From Oscillospiraceae bacterium (GTDB lineage Bacteria; Bacillota; Clostridia; Oscillospirales; Acutalibacteraceae), in the NCBI GenBank assembly GCA_015066105.1, contig SVOY01000016.1:1-55294 (forward strand): a stretch of DNA of 55,294 bases, in the 5' to 3' direction. Numbering within the stretch: position 1 is the stretch's first letter; the number at the start of each line of letters is the position of its first letter. The notes below the pieces were generated by a model. The model saw only the letters and a list, made by a program, of their open reading frames with translations. It was not told the origin of the DNA and ran no database searches. Shown piece after piece: positions 1 through 8,653 of the stretch. The translations under genes and the position numbers were made by a program.

Positions 1-86
1 TTATACTCGGAGGTTAAGTTTTTTCTCTACGTTTTTGTGGCTTGCCATTGCTCGCCACGTTTTATTTTTACTAAAGCTTTTTTATT

Positions 87-105
87 CCCCCGGTAGAACC
101 GGGGG
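87..105 (+). terminator. Rho-independent terminator of a gene left of the window
   Basis: A perfect 7-bp GC stem, CCCCCGG (87-93) against CCGGGGG (99-105), has a 5-nt loop and is followed by TTTT. It most likely ends a rightward gene that lies before position 1. No coding region is visible in 1-86. Confidence 0.75.
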
Positions 106-130
106 TTTTGTCTTTGCTGAAGACCAATAA

Positions 131-382
131 ACAGAGGGTTTGTTTGGATTTTAAAAACCAAACAAACCCTCTTTAAAACATAAAAAAAGAACAATAATTG
201 CAAAAACTGTGTTTTTGCGGTTTATGCTATAAACAAACCTCGCCCTCGGAGTACACTTGTACGCCGTCGGGTAACCCCAATAAGGCTAAAGCCTTATTGG
301 GGCTCGGTTTGTTCATTCTGCGCATTTTTTCACGCCCCTAAAAAAGGAGCTGTAAAAAAACCTTCGTTTTTTTACAGCTCCT
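131..382 (+). repeat. Structured intergenic repeat, copy 1
   Basis: This non-coding stretch is homologous to 13552-13761. In order it has a perfect 15-bp hairpin (133-147/158-172), a small hairpin (200-207/211-218), the block TTTATGCTATAAACAAACCT, a hairpin built on CGG-A-GTAC/GTAC-G-CCG (about 243-271), a hairpin found only in this copy (275-286/291-302), a shared block of 28 bases starting TTCATTCTGCGC, and a terminator-like hairpin (345-361/366-382). AAACAAACC (232-240) can pair with GGTTTGTT (306-313) and enclose the central part. It could be a small RNA gene, a MITE-like mobile repeat or a multi-hairpin 3' region; the sequence does not decide. It fills the 398-base gap before the first gene. 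Confidence 0.75.
345..382 (-). terminator. Bidirectional terminator hairpin
   Basis: A 17-bp perfect stem with a CTTC loop (362-365) is flanked by A and T runs on both sides. It lies 16 nt past the stop of the leftward exported-protein gene and is also the last hairpin of the structured repeat. Confidence 0.8.
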
Positions 383-398
383 TTTTATCTGCTGTTAT

Positions 399-2249
399 TT
401 ATGCTTCTTCGTCTTCTCTTCTGTCCTGATGCTTTCTGTTCATCAGATAGCCGGCAACGGAGAAGGCGGCAAGAAGGCTTGAAGGAACTGCCACAATCTC
501 AGGGCTTTCCTTAACCTTTTCCGTAACTCTTTCAACAATGCTGTCGTCAGCCGCTGCTTCATCCTCATAGGAAACAATGGTTGTAGTAACAATGTTGCCG
601 TTGGCATCGGTAGCGTAAACACCTCCGATAAGGTCTTCAAGATACTCGGAGTCAAAGCGCTTTGTTGTGCCGTCTGCAGCTGACTGCCCGGACTCTGCCT
701 CAACCTCTATATCATAGCCCTCAAGAAGCTCGCTTACCGAGGAGCCGTCTGAGGCATAGGTTGTAAGAACGTCTGTATTAACCTCAGGGGCAAGCTGTGA
801 AACTCCGTCGCCTATTGCGGAGAAAATGTCGTCCACCTTTTCGCTTGCGGCAGTGTTCTCGTTGGGCACAATGGTATCAACAAACTGCTGAACCTCGCCT
901 ACAAGGTTACCCTCTTCAATGCCCGGGGTATCACTGTCAAGGCTCTTATCCTTTATTACGTTATATGTATATACGGTTTCGCTGCTGTTGCCGAGACCGT
1001 CGTCATAAACAACCCTAAGCTCCACGGTCTCCTCTGCCTTTGAGGGGTCAAGAGGTGTACTGACCGTTGAGTTTACGGACATCTCCGTTTTGTTGAGATA
1101 AACCCTTACGTACTGAGCATCACTGCCCTGAAGCTGACCTGCAAGGGTAAATGGAGTGAACCATACCTTTTCACAGGAGGCGGGCACCTTAAGCTCGTAG
1201 AAGAAAATATCCGTGTAAAATTCCTGCTCAAGGTCAAAGTAGCCGTTTTCGCAGGCAAGGTCAAAAAGCTCCTCACAGGTGGCCTTGTCGGAATATTCAA
1301 CCTTCTTTTCATCAAGCATTGCCTTGAGAATAAATTTCTGAAGGGAGTATTCCTCCTCGCTCTGAAGCGCAAGAACAAGATAAATGGGGTCTACATTGAT
1401 ATCATAAAGGGTGTTGAGGATTGAAGCATAGTAGGCGTAATCCACGTATTCCTTCTGTGCCTTTGTTGTTTTGTCGTAGGAATCAAGGGGCACCTGATAT
1501 TCATTCTGAGCGGCGGTGATTACCTTTGCCCAGTGAAAAATCTCTGATGCTTCGGGGTTTTCGCTGATGGGAAGCTGTTCAAACTGTGTTACGTAATTTT
1601 TCATCACAAGCACTGCAAGACCCGTCAGGGTATCAACACCGGAGGGAAGAGTGGTGCCTAAAAGGGCAGAAAGAATAATAACCGTAGCCTCGTCAAGGCT
1701 GACACCTACGGGGAGAGTCACCTCTTTTTCATAAAGGACGTAAACTGCATTATATTTGAGTGCGGCATACGTAACGGCAACCTTGGCCTTATCCCCTGCC
1801 GTTTCGTTAAGGGGAAGGTTAATGCCGTATTCAAGAAGATATTCACGCATACCCTCCTGAGTATCGGTAAAGCCCATAGCGGTGAAGGTATAGAAAAGAG
1901 CGTTTGTAATTTCCTCATAGGCCTCGCCTACGGTGTTCTCATTAAGCTCAAAAAGAAGGCTGTAATTGTCAACCTCGCTTACAAACTGCTCAAAGGTTTC
2001 ATCATAGGGATAATCCGCGGGCTTGGGAGTAACCACTGCCGAGGTTACCATATTGGGGTCATAACGGATTATAACATTGTCAAGCCATGAGAATTTGTAC
2101 TCAGGCTTATCGGCACGGGGATTACCGGGCTGAACCTCAATATCCTCAATATAGGGATAAAGGCTTTCGATATCGGCGGCAGCACCGACGGGCACTATAT
2201 AAATAAGAAGTATTATCAATGCAACAAGCAAAGCGGTAAGCTTTTTCAT
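399..2249 (-). CDS. Exported, C-terminally anchored protein of unknown function
   Basis: The 616-residue protein starts with a clear signal peptide (MKK, hydrophobic run to about residue 23, cleavage near VGAAA). It ends with a hydrophobic segment (about residues 585-605) followed by NRKHQDRREDEEA, a stop-transfer tail, so the bulk should sit outside the cell anchored by its C-terminus. There is no LPXTG motif. The middle is acidic, rich in Tyr and Glu, with no catalytic motif I recognise. Residues about 360-440 look like a beta-sandwich of the cadherin-like kind (low confidence). The start is supported by AAGGAGG 12 nt upstream. It is monocistronic and ends in the hairpin at 345-382. Function unknown. 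Confidence 0.85.
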   Translation of the reverse strand: MKKLTALLVALIILLIYIVPVGAAADIESLYPYIEDIEVQPGNPRADKPEYKFSWLDNVIIRYDPNMVTSAVVTPKPADYPYDETFEQFVSEVDNYSLLFELNENTVGEAYEEITNALFYTFTAMGFTDTQEGMREYLLEYGINLPLNETAGDKAKVAVTYAALKYNAVYVLYEKEVTLPVGVSLDEATVIILSALLGTTLPSGVDTLTGLAVLVMKNYVTQFEQLPISENPEASEIFHWAKVITAAQNEYQVPLDSYDKTTKAQKEYVDYAYYASILNTLYDINVDPIYLVLALQSEEEYSLQKFILKAMLDEKKVEYSDKATCEELFDLACENGYFDLEQEFYTDIFFYELKVPASCEKVWFTPFTLAGQLQGSDAQYVRVYLNKTEMSVNSTVSTPLDPSKAEETVELRVVYDDGLGNSSETVYTYNVIKDKSLDSDTPGIEEGNLVGEVQQFVDTIVPNENTAASEKVDDIFSAIGDGVSQLAPEVNTDVLTTYASDGSSVSELLEGYDIEVEAESGQSAADGTTKRFDSEYLEDLIGGVYATDANGNIVTTTIVSYEDEAAADDSIVERVTEKVKESPEIVAVPSSLLAAFSVAGYLMNRKHQDRREDEEA

Positions 2250-2393
2250 TTTTACAGTCTTCCTCCTTTTTTAAAGCTGGCGGGACATAACTATCCATTA
2301 TTATTACACATAGTATATGATACAACTTTATTTATCCGTTGTCAATAAAAAGTGCAATTATTCAAAAAAACTTTTGCTTTTTTTAACGCACGG

Positions 2394-2421
2394 TTGAAAT
2401 AAAACCATTTGTGTGTAATAA
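2394..2421 (+). promoter_or_regulatory. Probable promoter for the acyltransferase gene
   Basis: TTGAAA (2394-2399), a 16-bp spacer and TAATAA (2416-2421) lie about 45 nt before the start codon at 2467. The match is reasonable but not perfect. Confidence 0.45.
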
Positions 2422-2466
2422 TAGGTTTGTAATAACGCTTAAAGCCGCACCCGAAAGAGGTACATT

Positions 2467-3525
2467 ATGATAATATTTTTAATTCTTACCGCTCTTATCT
2501 GCCTACCCGGAATCAGAATCTCATCCCCGGGCAGCTTCAACAGTGACTACATTTCAATAAATCAGACAACGGCTGTCAACGGTATTTTCACTCTGCTTGT
2601 TTTCTGGAGTCACGTAAGCACCTATATAAAGCTTGACACCGGCCTTGACACACCCTACTCCGCCTTTAAAAGCTATATGCTTCAGGCCGTTGTGGTCCCA
2701 TTTCTTTTTTATTCAGGCTACGGTATGGCACAGTCAATAGGCAAAAAGGGCAAGGCTTATGTAAAGCAGATACCCAAAAACCGCTTTTTAAAGGTGCTTT
2801 TACATTTTGATATTGCGGTTGTGCTTTATCTTATTGTGAATTTCGCCTTCGGCAAGACCTTTCCTCTCAGACGTATTCTGCTTTCGCTTGTTGCCTACAA
2901 GGAGGTAGGCAACAGCAACTGGTACATTTTTGCCGTGCTCGGTCTGTATGTTATCACCTTTGCCGCCTTTATGCTCTCGGGTAAAAATCACATTCTCGGC
3001 GTAGCTCTCACAACTGTTTTCTCCGTAGGCTTTGTTCTTATTCAGATGCTTTTAAAAAGAGACACCTGGTGCTACGACACGGTTATACTTTTTTCCGTGG
3101 GTATGATTTTCTCCGCCGCAAAGCCCCTTTTGGAGAAAATTATCACAAGGCACGACCTTTTATATCTCGGTGCAGTTGCGGTTACGGCTGCGGCTTATAT
3201 TTTCTTTTATATAAAGCGCGGCGGCGGTATAGAATTCTACTCAATGTGGGCAATACTCTTTATGGCACTTATTGTCCTTTTTACCATGAAGGTGAAAATC
3301 GGCAACCCTGTTTTAAAGTTTTTCGGCTCACACGTTTTCAGCATTTATATCCTCCAGAGAATACCTATGATTATTTTCTCAAGGCTCGGCCTTGCCTCGG
3401 CAAACAAGTATGCCTTTGTTGTTATCTGCTTTGCCGTAACGGTTATCCTTGCAGTAATTTTTGACCGCTTTACCGAAAAGCTTGATGCCGTGCTGTTTGA
3501 AAAAAGAATTAAAAAATCTGCGTGA
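2467..3525 (+). CDS. Acyltransferase family 3 integral membrane protein
   Basis: The 352-residue polytopic protein has about ten hydrophobic segments. Two features fit the acyltransferase-3 (OafA/YrhL-like) family: residues about 31-50 (N-terminal helix with an FWSHV motif, where the family has a membrane-embedded His) and a GNSNWYIFAVLGLY segment near residue 150. Such proteins move acetyl or other acyl groups to cell-surface glycans or lipids; the substrate cannot be told. GAGGT precedes the ATG by 6 nt. The gene stands alone, with a tRNA promoter directly downstream, so no operon partner gives a clue. Confidence 0.75.
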   Translation: MIIFLILTALICLPGIRISSPGSFNSDYISINQTTAVNGIFTLLVFWSHVSTYIKLDTGLDTPYSAFKSYMLQAVVVPFLFYSGYGMAQSIGKKGKAYVKQIPKNRFLKVLLHFDIAVVLYLIVNFAFGKTFPLRRILLSLVAYKEVGNSNWYIFAVLGLYVITFAAFMLSGKNHILGVALTTVFSVGFVLIQMLLKRDTWCYDTVILFSVGMIFSAAKPLLEKIITRHDLLYLGAVAVTAAAYIFFYIKRGGGIEFYSMWAILFMALIVLFTMKVKIGNPVLKFFGSHVFSIYILQRIPMIIFSRLGLASANKYAFVVICFAVTVILAVIFDRFTEKLDAVLFEKRIKKSA

Positions 3526-3541
3526 AATTTGAATTTACCCC

Positions 3542-3570
3542 TTGACAAGTCTTTTTTATTGTGGTAATAT
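3542..3570 (+). promoter_or_regulatory. Promoter of the tRNA-Ser pair
   Basis: TTGACA (3542-3547), a 17-bp spacer and TAATAT (3565-3570) form a near-consensus housekeeping promoter 15 nt before the first tRNA. Both tRNA genes probably come from this one transcript. Confidence 0.8.
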
Positions 3571-3584
3571 AGCAAGGCATTAAT

Positions 3585-3674
3585 GGAGAGATACCGAAGT
3601 GGTCATAACGGAACGGTCTTGAAAACCGTCGTACGTCCTGCGTACCGTGGGTTCGAATCCCACTCTCTCCGCCA
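3585..3674 (+). tRNA. tRNA-Ser (anticodon UGA)
   Basis: This 90-nt class II tRNA has acceptor GGAGAGA pairing with TCTCTCC, anticodon stem ACGGT/ACCGT around loop CTTGAAA (anticodon TGA at 3620-3622), a long variable arm, a GTTCGAATC T-loop and an encoded CCA. Confidence 0.97.
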
Positions 3675-3708
3675 TTTTTTTATTATAGTCGTTTTTAACG
3701 GCACCAAT

Positions 3709-3799
3709 GGAGAAGTACTCAAGTTGGTGACGAGGCGCCCCTGCTAAGGGCGTAGGTCGGGTAACCGGCGCAGGAGTTCGAGTCTCCTCTTCTCCGCCA
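3709..3799 (+). tRNA. tRNA-Ser (anticodon GCU)
   Basis: This 91-nt class II tRNA has acceptor GGAGAAG, anticodon stem CGCCC/GGGCG around loop CTGCTAA (anticodon GCT at 3743-3745), a long variable arm, GTTCGAGTC T-loop and encoded CCA. It lies 34 nt after the UGA serine tRNA, on the same strand. Confidence 0.97.
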
Positions 3800-3802
3800 A
3801 GC

Positions 3803-3834
3803 AAAAATCCGTTCACTTTTGTGAACGGATTTTT
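3803..3834. terminator. Terminator between tRNA-Ser and the ZIP gene
   Basis: A perfect 14-bp stem AAAAATCCGTTCAC/GTGAACGGATTTTT has a TTTT loop. The symmetrical A/T ends let it stop both the tRNA transcript and the convergent ZIP gene. Confidence 0.9.
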
Positions 3835-3853
3835 CTTTATATTATTCATTTTA

Positions 3854-4612
3854 TCAGCCGAGAGCTACATCCAGGCTCATCATAATTATAAAACCGAGCG
3901 CAAAAAAGAGCATCCCTCTGCCCTTTTCGCCCTTCATTTCCGTTGAAAGCTCGTTCATCACCACATAGATCATTGTGCCGGCGGCAAAGGAAAGAAAAAG
4001 GGGCAGCAGCGGAGAAAAAAGGCTTACAAATATTATTGAAAGAACCGCCGCCACGGGCTCAACGGCACCGGACAACACACCGTAAAAAAACGCCCTGCCC
4101 TTACTTCCTGCCGACGAAAACAGCGGCAGGGAAACTATTGCTCCCTCGGGAATATTCTGTATGGCTATGCCGAGGCTCAGCGACAATGCCCCTGCCGCCG
4201 CTGCAGAGCTCATATCATCAAGCAGTGCGGCATATACCATACCTACCGCCATACCCTCGGGTGCGTTATGCACCGTAACTGCAAAGGCAGTGATAAAATT
4301 GCTTTTTGACGGCGACGCACCGCCCGAAAAAACAAGTTTGTCAAAAAGCTTTTCACTCATTAGCATAAAGACTATACCCACACAAAAGCCTGCTGCCGAC
4401 GGCAGAAAGGAAAAGCCGCCGAGGCCCTCGCTTTTTTCAATTGCAGGTAATAAAAGGCTCCACACCGAGGCGGCGAGCATTACTCCCCCGGCAAAGCCCG
4501 AAAGGCAATTCTCAAAGGCGGCCCTGCTTTTTTTCTTCATAAAAAATACGGCACTACTGCCTAAGGCCGTGCCGATAAACGGCAGTAATATACCCGATAT
4601 AACCGTTATCAT
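3854..4612 (-). CDS. ZIP-family divalent metal transporter
   Basis: The 252-residue protein with about eight membrane helices carries the two paired ZIP signatures: HNAPEG (about residues 115-120, fourth helix) and QNIPEG (about 152-157, fifth helix), which form the binuclear metal site. ZIP proteins bring Zn2+ and sometimes Fe2+ or Mn2+ into the cytoplasm; this one is closest in layout to the bacterial ZupT/GufA type. I chose ATG at 4612, with GGGGG 9 nt upstream; an in-frame TTG at 4615 is the alternative. It is a single-gene unit ending at the tRNA terminator. The family is clear, the metal is not. Confidence 0.9.
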   Translation of the reverse strand: MITVISGILLPFIGTALGSSAVFFMKKKSRAAFENCLSGFAGGVMLAASVWSLLLPAIEKSEGLGGFSFLPSAAGFCVGIVFMLMSEKLFDKLVFSGGASPSKSNFITAFAVTVHNAPEGMAVGMVYAALLDDMSSAAAAGALSLSLGIAIQNIPEGAIVSLPLFSSAGSKGRAFFYGVLSGAVEPVAAVLSIIFVSLFSPLLPLFLSFAAGTMIYVVMNELSTEMKGEKGRGMLFFALGFIIMMSLDVALG

Positions 4613-4709
4613 CAAAGGCTTCCCCCTTGTTGTTTTTCAGTTATTTTCAGTATATGCCGTATAGAGAAGATGGTTCATTCCGTTGAATCACAATTAACTT
4701 TCACAAACT

Positions 4710-4737
4710 AAACCACACCGAAAAATCGGTGTGGTTT
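4710..4737 (-). terminator. Terminator of the M20 peptidase gene
   Basis: A perfect 12-bp stem AAACCACACCGA/TCGGTGTGGTTT has an AAAA loop. It lies 38 nt past the stop of the leftward peptidase gene. Confidence 0.8.
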
Positions 4738-4740
4738 CCT

Positions 4741-4770
4741 TACTACTTACTACTTGCTACTTACTACTTC
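4741..4770. repeat. Short tandem repeat TACTACT(T/G)
   Basis: Four imperfect copies of a 7-8 base unit (TACTACT, TACTTGC, TACTTAC) lie between the terminator and the peptidase stop codon. It looks like simple replication slippage. Confidence 0.6.
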
Positions 4771-4774
4771 AATC

Positions 4775-6112
4775 TCACTTAAGATTCTTCATAAGCTCCG
4801 TATAGAACTCAACCATTTTCAGATAATCCTTAATCGGCATACGCTCATTAGCTGAGTGCACCGTTGCAAAAAGGTCATCGTCAAGGCGGAAGGCACCGAA
4901 GCGGTAAATCTTATCGCAGATTTTTGCAAAGTGACGTGAGTCCGTGCCTGCGTTGAGAATGAAGGGAGAAACGCCTACATCGGGGAATACCTTTTTCACG
5001 GTGTCCTTGATAAAATCAAAGGCCTCAGTTTTATAATCGGAAATTTTGGGAGGCTCTGATTTATCAGTAACCTCTATTGTAATATCCTTGCCTGCAACCC
5101 TTTTGATGTGGTCAAGAATTTCCTCAAGGGTATCCTGAGGTGCAATTCTTACCTTTACCGTTGCCGTTGCCGTCTCCGGTGTTGCACCGTTTACGGGCGT
5201 TGCCTCGTAGCCGTTGATAATAATAGCCGAGCGAATCATTGCGGCGGTGTCCGCATTGCTTTCCATTGCCTTTTTGATAATAGGCTTAAGGTAGGCAACA
5301 TTTTCAAAAACCTTGTTGAGAGGTCCCGAAACGTAAGGCGCAAAGCTCTGAAGCATACCTTCAAGCGCGGGGGTGATTGTAGCCTTTGAGGGAGAGGAAT
5401 CAAGCTTGTTAAGGGCTCTTATAAGCTTAACGGGTGCTGAAACCTTGTCACCTGCCGAGGTTGCCTTTGCACCGTGAGCCGCATTTTTGGCTTTGGCGGT
5501 AAGCTTAAGGGTTGCCCAGCCCTTTTCTGAAAGGGCAATCATTGCAAAGGGAGTTTTGATGCCCATAGGAAGGCTTGTCATAATTGCGCCGCCCTCGTCA
5601 AGCACAAAGCCGGGCTGTATTCCTCTTTCTTCAAACACCTTTACAATCTCGGGCATAGTGTTGCCTGCAACCTCTTCGCAGTTGCTTGAGGCAAAGTAAA
5701 TATCCCTTTCGGGCACAAAGCCTTCCTTTGCAAGGCTGTTGATGCCTTCAAGAATTGCGGCAATAATGCACTTTGTGTCAATTGTGCCTCTGCCCCACAC
5801 ACAGTCGTTATGTATCTCTGCCTCAAAGGCGGGGTGCTCCCACTCCTGGCCCTCATCGGAAACAACATCGTGATGAGCCATAAGCACCATGGGATTTACG
5901 GCGGTCTTCCCCTTCCAGCGAAGAAGAATACCGAACTCATTTACAAGCTCAGCCTCAAGCACTGAAAAGGCATCGGGATAAAGCTCCTTTAAAAGAGGGA
6001 GAAACCTTGCAAACTCCTCCTTATCAAAATTGCCGTCCTTTGCAGATACGGTCTTAACCCTTATAAGCTCCTGAAAGCGGCTGACCGCTTCATTTACGGT
6101 GATTTCTGACAT
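4775..6112 (-). CDS. M20-family zinc metallopeptidase, cytoplasmic (PM20D1/CPS-like)
   Basis: The 445-residue protein has the full M20 metal set: H80-x-D82 (AHHDVV), bridging D112 (WGRGTID), catalytic and metal E146/E147 (NCEEV), an Asp in the VLDEGGAI block near 176, and a C-terminal His in ATVHSANE. M20 enzymes of this length cleave di- or oligopeptides or N-acyl amino acids. It has no signal peptide, unlike the related protein at 12027-13499, so the pair may act inside and at the membrane respectively (inference). The start has AGGAGAGATTTT upstream, and a promoter is visible at 6143-6171. It is monocistronic. Confidence 0.9.
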   Translation of the reverse strand: MSEITVNEAVSRFQELIRVKTVSAKDGNFDKEEFARFLPLLKELYPDAFSVLEAELVNEFGILLRWKGKTAVNPMVLMAHHDVVSDEGQEWEHPAFEAEIHNDCVWGRGTIDTKCIIAAILEGINSLAKEGFVPERDIYFASSNCEEVAGNTMPEIVKVFEERGIQPGFVLDEGGAIMTSLPMGIKTPFAMIALSEKGWATLKLTAKAKNAAHGAKATSAGDKVSAPVKLIRALNKLDSSPSKATITPALEGMLQSFAPYVSGPLNKVFENVAYLKPIIKKAMESNADTAAMIRSAIIINGYEATPVNGATPETATATVKVRIAPQDTLEEILDHIKRVAGKDITIEVTDKSEPPKISDYKTEAFDFIKDTVKKVFPDVGVSPFILNAGTDSRHFAKICDKIYRFGAFRLDDDLFATVHSANERMPIKDYLKMVEFYTELMKNLK

Positions 6113-6142
6113 AAAATCTCTCCTTTACATTTTCTGCAAGCT

Positions 6143-6171
6143 ATTGTACCACCAAAGGGGAATTTTGTCTA
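6143..6171 (-). promoter_or_regulatory. Promoter of the M20 peptidase gene
   Basis: On the minus strand TAGACA, a 17-bp spacer and TACAAT lie about 35 nt before the start codon. Confidence 0.6.
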
Positions 6172-6204
6172 TAATAAAATGAAAAAAGGCCGGAGCGACA
6201 AAAA

Positions 6205-6231
6205 GCAGTCGGCGTTCAACGCACCGACTGC
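6205..6231 (-). terminator. Terminator of the DUF1540 gene
   Basis: The stem is GCAGTCGG/CCGACTGC (8 bp) with an 11-nt loop, followed on the minus strand by TTTTTG. It lies 30 nt past the DUF1540 stop. Confidence 0.8.
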
Positions 6232-6260
6232 CTTATGCCGCTGTTATTACAGCCTTATTG

Positions 6261-6422
6261 TCAGTTTGACTTTTTCTGATAGCTCTTGCAGAAGTGAGGA
6301 ATTGACATTGAATCGCTGCTTGTCTTTTCGTGTGTTACCTCAATCTTCTGAAGTCTGCACTTATCACATTCAACGTGATACTCACATTCGTTTACTGTAC
6401 ATTTTACGCCTTCGTTGTGCAT
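6261..6422 (-). CDS. DUF1540 domain small cysteine-rich protein
   Basis: This 53-residue protein begins MHNEGVKCTVNECEYH and has cysteines at 8, 13, 19, 22 and 45. The CxVxxCxYH opening is the hallmark of DUF1540, a short Firmicutes family thought to bind metal; its role is unknown. GGGAGG sits 8 nt before the ATG, and a terminator follows. Longer open frames on the plus strand over the same bases have no ribosome binding site or family match, so this minus-strand gene is the real one. Cysteine spacing suggests a small zinc or iron site (inference). Confidence 0.9.
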   Translation of the reverse strand: MHNEGVKCTVNECEYHVECDKCRLQKIEVTHEKTSSDSMSIPHFCKSYQKKSN

Positions 6423-6526
6423 AATGACACCTCCCTGTATTTTATGACAAGTAACCTCGTCACAATTTTATTATTGTTAGAAAAGGTGTTTTTATTCATT
6501 ATTTCACTGTTTTAAAAAAACATTAC

Positions 6527-8473
6527 TTATTTGAAAATATCAATTATACTGTAAACAAAGTTAATGAAGGTCATAACAATATTATAAATTGTGCCTGCAA
6601 GACCCTTCACACCGTATTTTTCAAGAGTTTCCTTTTCATTATCATCAAGAACCTCGTCAATAGCGGGAACGGGGTCAGCCTCCACAAGGGGATTTTCGGC
6701 ATCGTACTGTGCGGCTTCACCGTTCATAAGAGTGAACTCAAAGGTTCTTTCACCTATGAGAGTAACTGAGCCGATAACGTAGCTGAGGCTTATCTCAAAA
6801 TTCTTGCGGCTTACCTCGGGAATATCGCCCTTGATTTTGATTGAGGCCGATTTGCCGGGAAGAAGAAGCAAGGGAGTGAAGCCGAGCTCAACGTCAGCAC
6901 CGTAAACGTCTGCGGCAAGCACAAGCATAGTCTTGCTGTCTGAAAGGTTTGTTACAACAAGCTCCGTTGCATTGCTGTCAAGATAGCCCTCAGTGCAGTT
7001 GTTGAAGGCTGCGTGAATACTGTGGGCAATATTTGTTGTAGCGTGGAACTGAGGATATTCGGGTAAGGAGTGAACATCGTAGCTTTCATCGTTGAGAAGA
7101 AGGGTATACATAAGCGACTTTGTATATTCATCCTTGTAGGTCATACCGTGGTGATAATCCTCAATAAGCCAGGTATGCTCGGGAAGATAGCAGGTTGAAG
7201 CGTCAACAGTCATTGAAGGAGAAACCTGATAGAAGCCGGTATCAACCTTCTGTGTATAGCCGTCAGCAAATCTCTTGCCCAAAGGTGCACAGGTTGCGCC
7301 CGTTGAGGCGGGAGTTGTGATTATGGCGTCTGAGGAAACGGGCATACCCGTTACAATCTGAATGTCATAGCCTGCAAGAATATAAACATTTGTGCCTGCA
7401 GCCTGAGCCTTTTTGAAGCCCTTTGCAAAATAGTGCTCACCCTCGGGGGACTGAATCTGATAGTGCATATAATCGCTCTGAGCAATGAGCCCTGCGTTTT
7501 CCGTCTCGTCAAGAAGCTCTGCCTTCATATCCTCATAATACTCAAGAGGAATGAAGTCCCACATGCTTCCCCACGTGCCCATTACAGGCATTACATAGGG
7601 CACAAGAGCATCTGCAAGGTCATCAAGGAAGCCGAGCCAGCCGGCCTCAACAAGATAGTGAAGGTCCTCTTCAAGCATCATTCCGTGCTCGATAAACACT
7701 ATAAGTGCAACGTCACCGAAATCGAAGCCCTCACGGGGTGAGTTGAAGGCATCGTAGGCAATGCCTGCACCGCCGAGTGCGGGAACGGTAAGAACGGCGT
7801 TATTAACCTTGCCCTCTTCACCGTAAAGGGTAAGATATGTGCCCGAAACCTGACCGCCGTGTGAAACTGCAAGAATGTTGACCTTATCCTTGCCCGTATA
7901 TTCAATAACATCATCGATAAAGCCCTTGAGCTTGTTTGCACATTCAACTGCACCCATTCTGAAATCGCAGGTGAAAACAAAGCAGTTTTCAGCACCGACC
8001 TTTGCAATAACATCGGCCATCATTTCACTTTCTGCCTGATGTCTTCCGTCGGGATATTTTTCCATAAGGGTTGCATAGCAGCACTCCTCGGGAGTGTTGA
8101 TATAGTTTTTGATGTCATAGTAGCTTGTGCCGTCGGGATTGGTCTTCATATCGCCGAAAATTCTCTGAAAGCCCTCGCCGAGGCGCTTTGCAATCGGTTC
8201 AACGTTACCGGCAAGAAGGAATGTGCCCATATCGGCAATAATGCCGCCAAGGTTAGCCTCAACCTCGGGCATAGCCTGTCCGAAGGCATCGCCCCAGACG
8301 TGAACAACCTCGCCGTTTTCGTCAAGTCTGTAAAGCTCGCTTGATGAATAGCCGGGCACCATAATTACGGGGTATTCCGTAAGCTCCTTTATTTCAGCGG
8401 CGGCAAAAGCACCGGCTGAACAAACTGAAAAGAGCATAAGAACACAAAGTAAAACTGCTACTATTTTTTTCAT
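6527..8473 (-). CDS. Secreted alpha/beta-hydrolase, LCAT/lipase-like
   Basis: The 648-residue exported protein has a signal peptide (residues 1-26, ending AGAFAAA). VIMVPGYSSSELY (about 36-49) fits the LCAT-like oxyanion loop. ILAVSHGGQ (about 200-208) places the likely nucleophile at S204, where the usual G-x-S-x-G reads A-V-S-H-G. The His of the triad is probably in the YHHGM segment in the second half. The C-terminus is a hydrophobic helix (last 25 residues) that may hold the enzyme at the membrane. A lipid or ester substrate is likely. ATG at 8473 is preferred because AAGGAG lies 9 nt before it, whereas the ATG at 8482 overlaps that site. Confidence 0.75.
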   Translation of the reverse strand: MKKIVAVLLCVLMLFSVCSAGAFAAAEIKELTEYPVIMVPGYSSSELYRLDENGEVVHVWGDAFGQAMPEVEANLGGIIADMGTFLLAGNVEPIAKRLGEGFQRIFGDMKTNPDGTSYYDIKNYINTPEECCYATLMEKYPDGRHQAESEMMADVIAKVGAENCFVFTCDFRMGAVECANKLKGFIDDVIEYTGKDKVNILAVSHGGQVSGTYLTLYGEEGKVNNAVLTVPALGGAGIAYDAFNSPREGFDFGDVALIVFIEHGMMLEEDLHYLVEAGWLGFLDDLADALVPYVMPVMGTWGSMWDFIPLEYYEDMKAELLDETENAGLIAQSDYMHYQIQSPEGEHYFAKGFKKAQAAGTNVYILAGYDIQIVTGMPVSSDAIITTPASTGATCAPLGKRFADGYTQKVDTGFYQVSPSMTVDASTCYLPEHTWLIEDYHHGMTYKDEYTKSLMYTLLLNDESYDVHSLPEYPQFHATTNIAHSIHAAFNNCTEGYLDSNATELVVTNLSDSKTMLVLAADVYGADVELGFTPLLLLPGKSASIKIKGDIPEVSRKNFEISLSYVIGSVTLIGERTFEFTLMNGEAAQYDAENPLVEADPVPAIDEVLDDNEKETLEKYGVKGLAGTIYNIVMTFINFVYSIIDIFK

Positions 8474-8515
8474 TTCAAGCATCTCCTTTTAATATGTAAT
8501 ATTACACCAACAATC

Positions 8516-8544
8516 ATTTTACCACTTTATTGAATTTATTTCAA
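8516..8544 (-). promoter_or_regulatory. Promoter of the lipase-like gene
   Basis: On the minus strand TTGAAA, a 17-bp spacer and TAAAAT lie about 45 nt before the start at 8473. Confidence 0.65.
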
Positions 8545-8653
8545 TAAAGGCTGAAAAATAAATACACAAATTTAACTCTGTTACATTGTTGAATATGACA
8601 AAAAGAAAGCCTTATCCGTTAAAAATAAAATCAAACCGCTGACTATTCTGAAA

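Noticed and set aside
131..382. A known riboswitch or 6S-like RNA
   Set aside because: I could not match the conserved blocks to any riboswitch core I know; left as an unnamed structured repeat.
4741..4770. TACTACT tandem repeat as a regulatory element
   Set aside because: It is too short and simple and lies after the terminator of one gene and outside any promoter; best read as slippage.
6179..6515. Plus-strand open frames in the gap before the lipase-like gene
   Set aside because: They are shadows of the DUF1540 gene on the other strand and lack ribosome binding sites.
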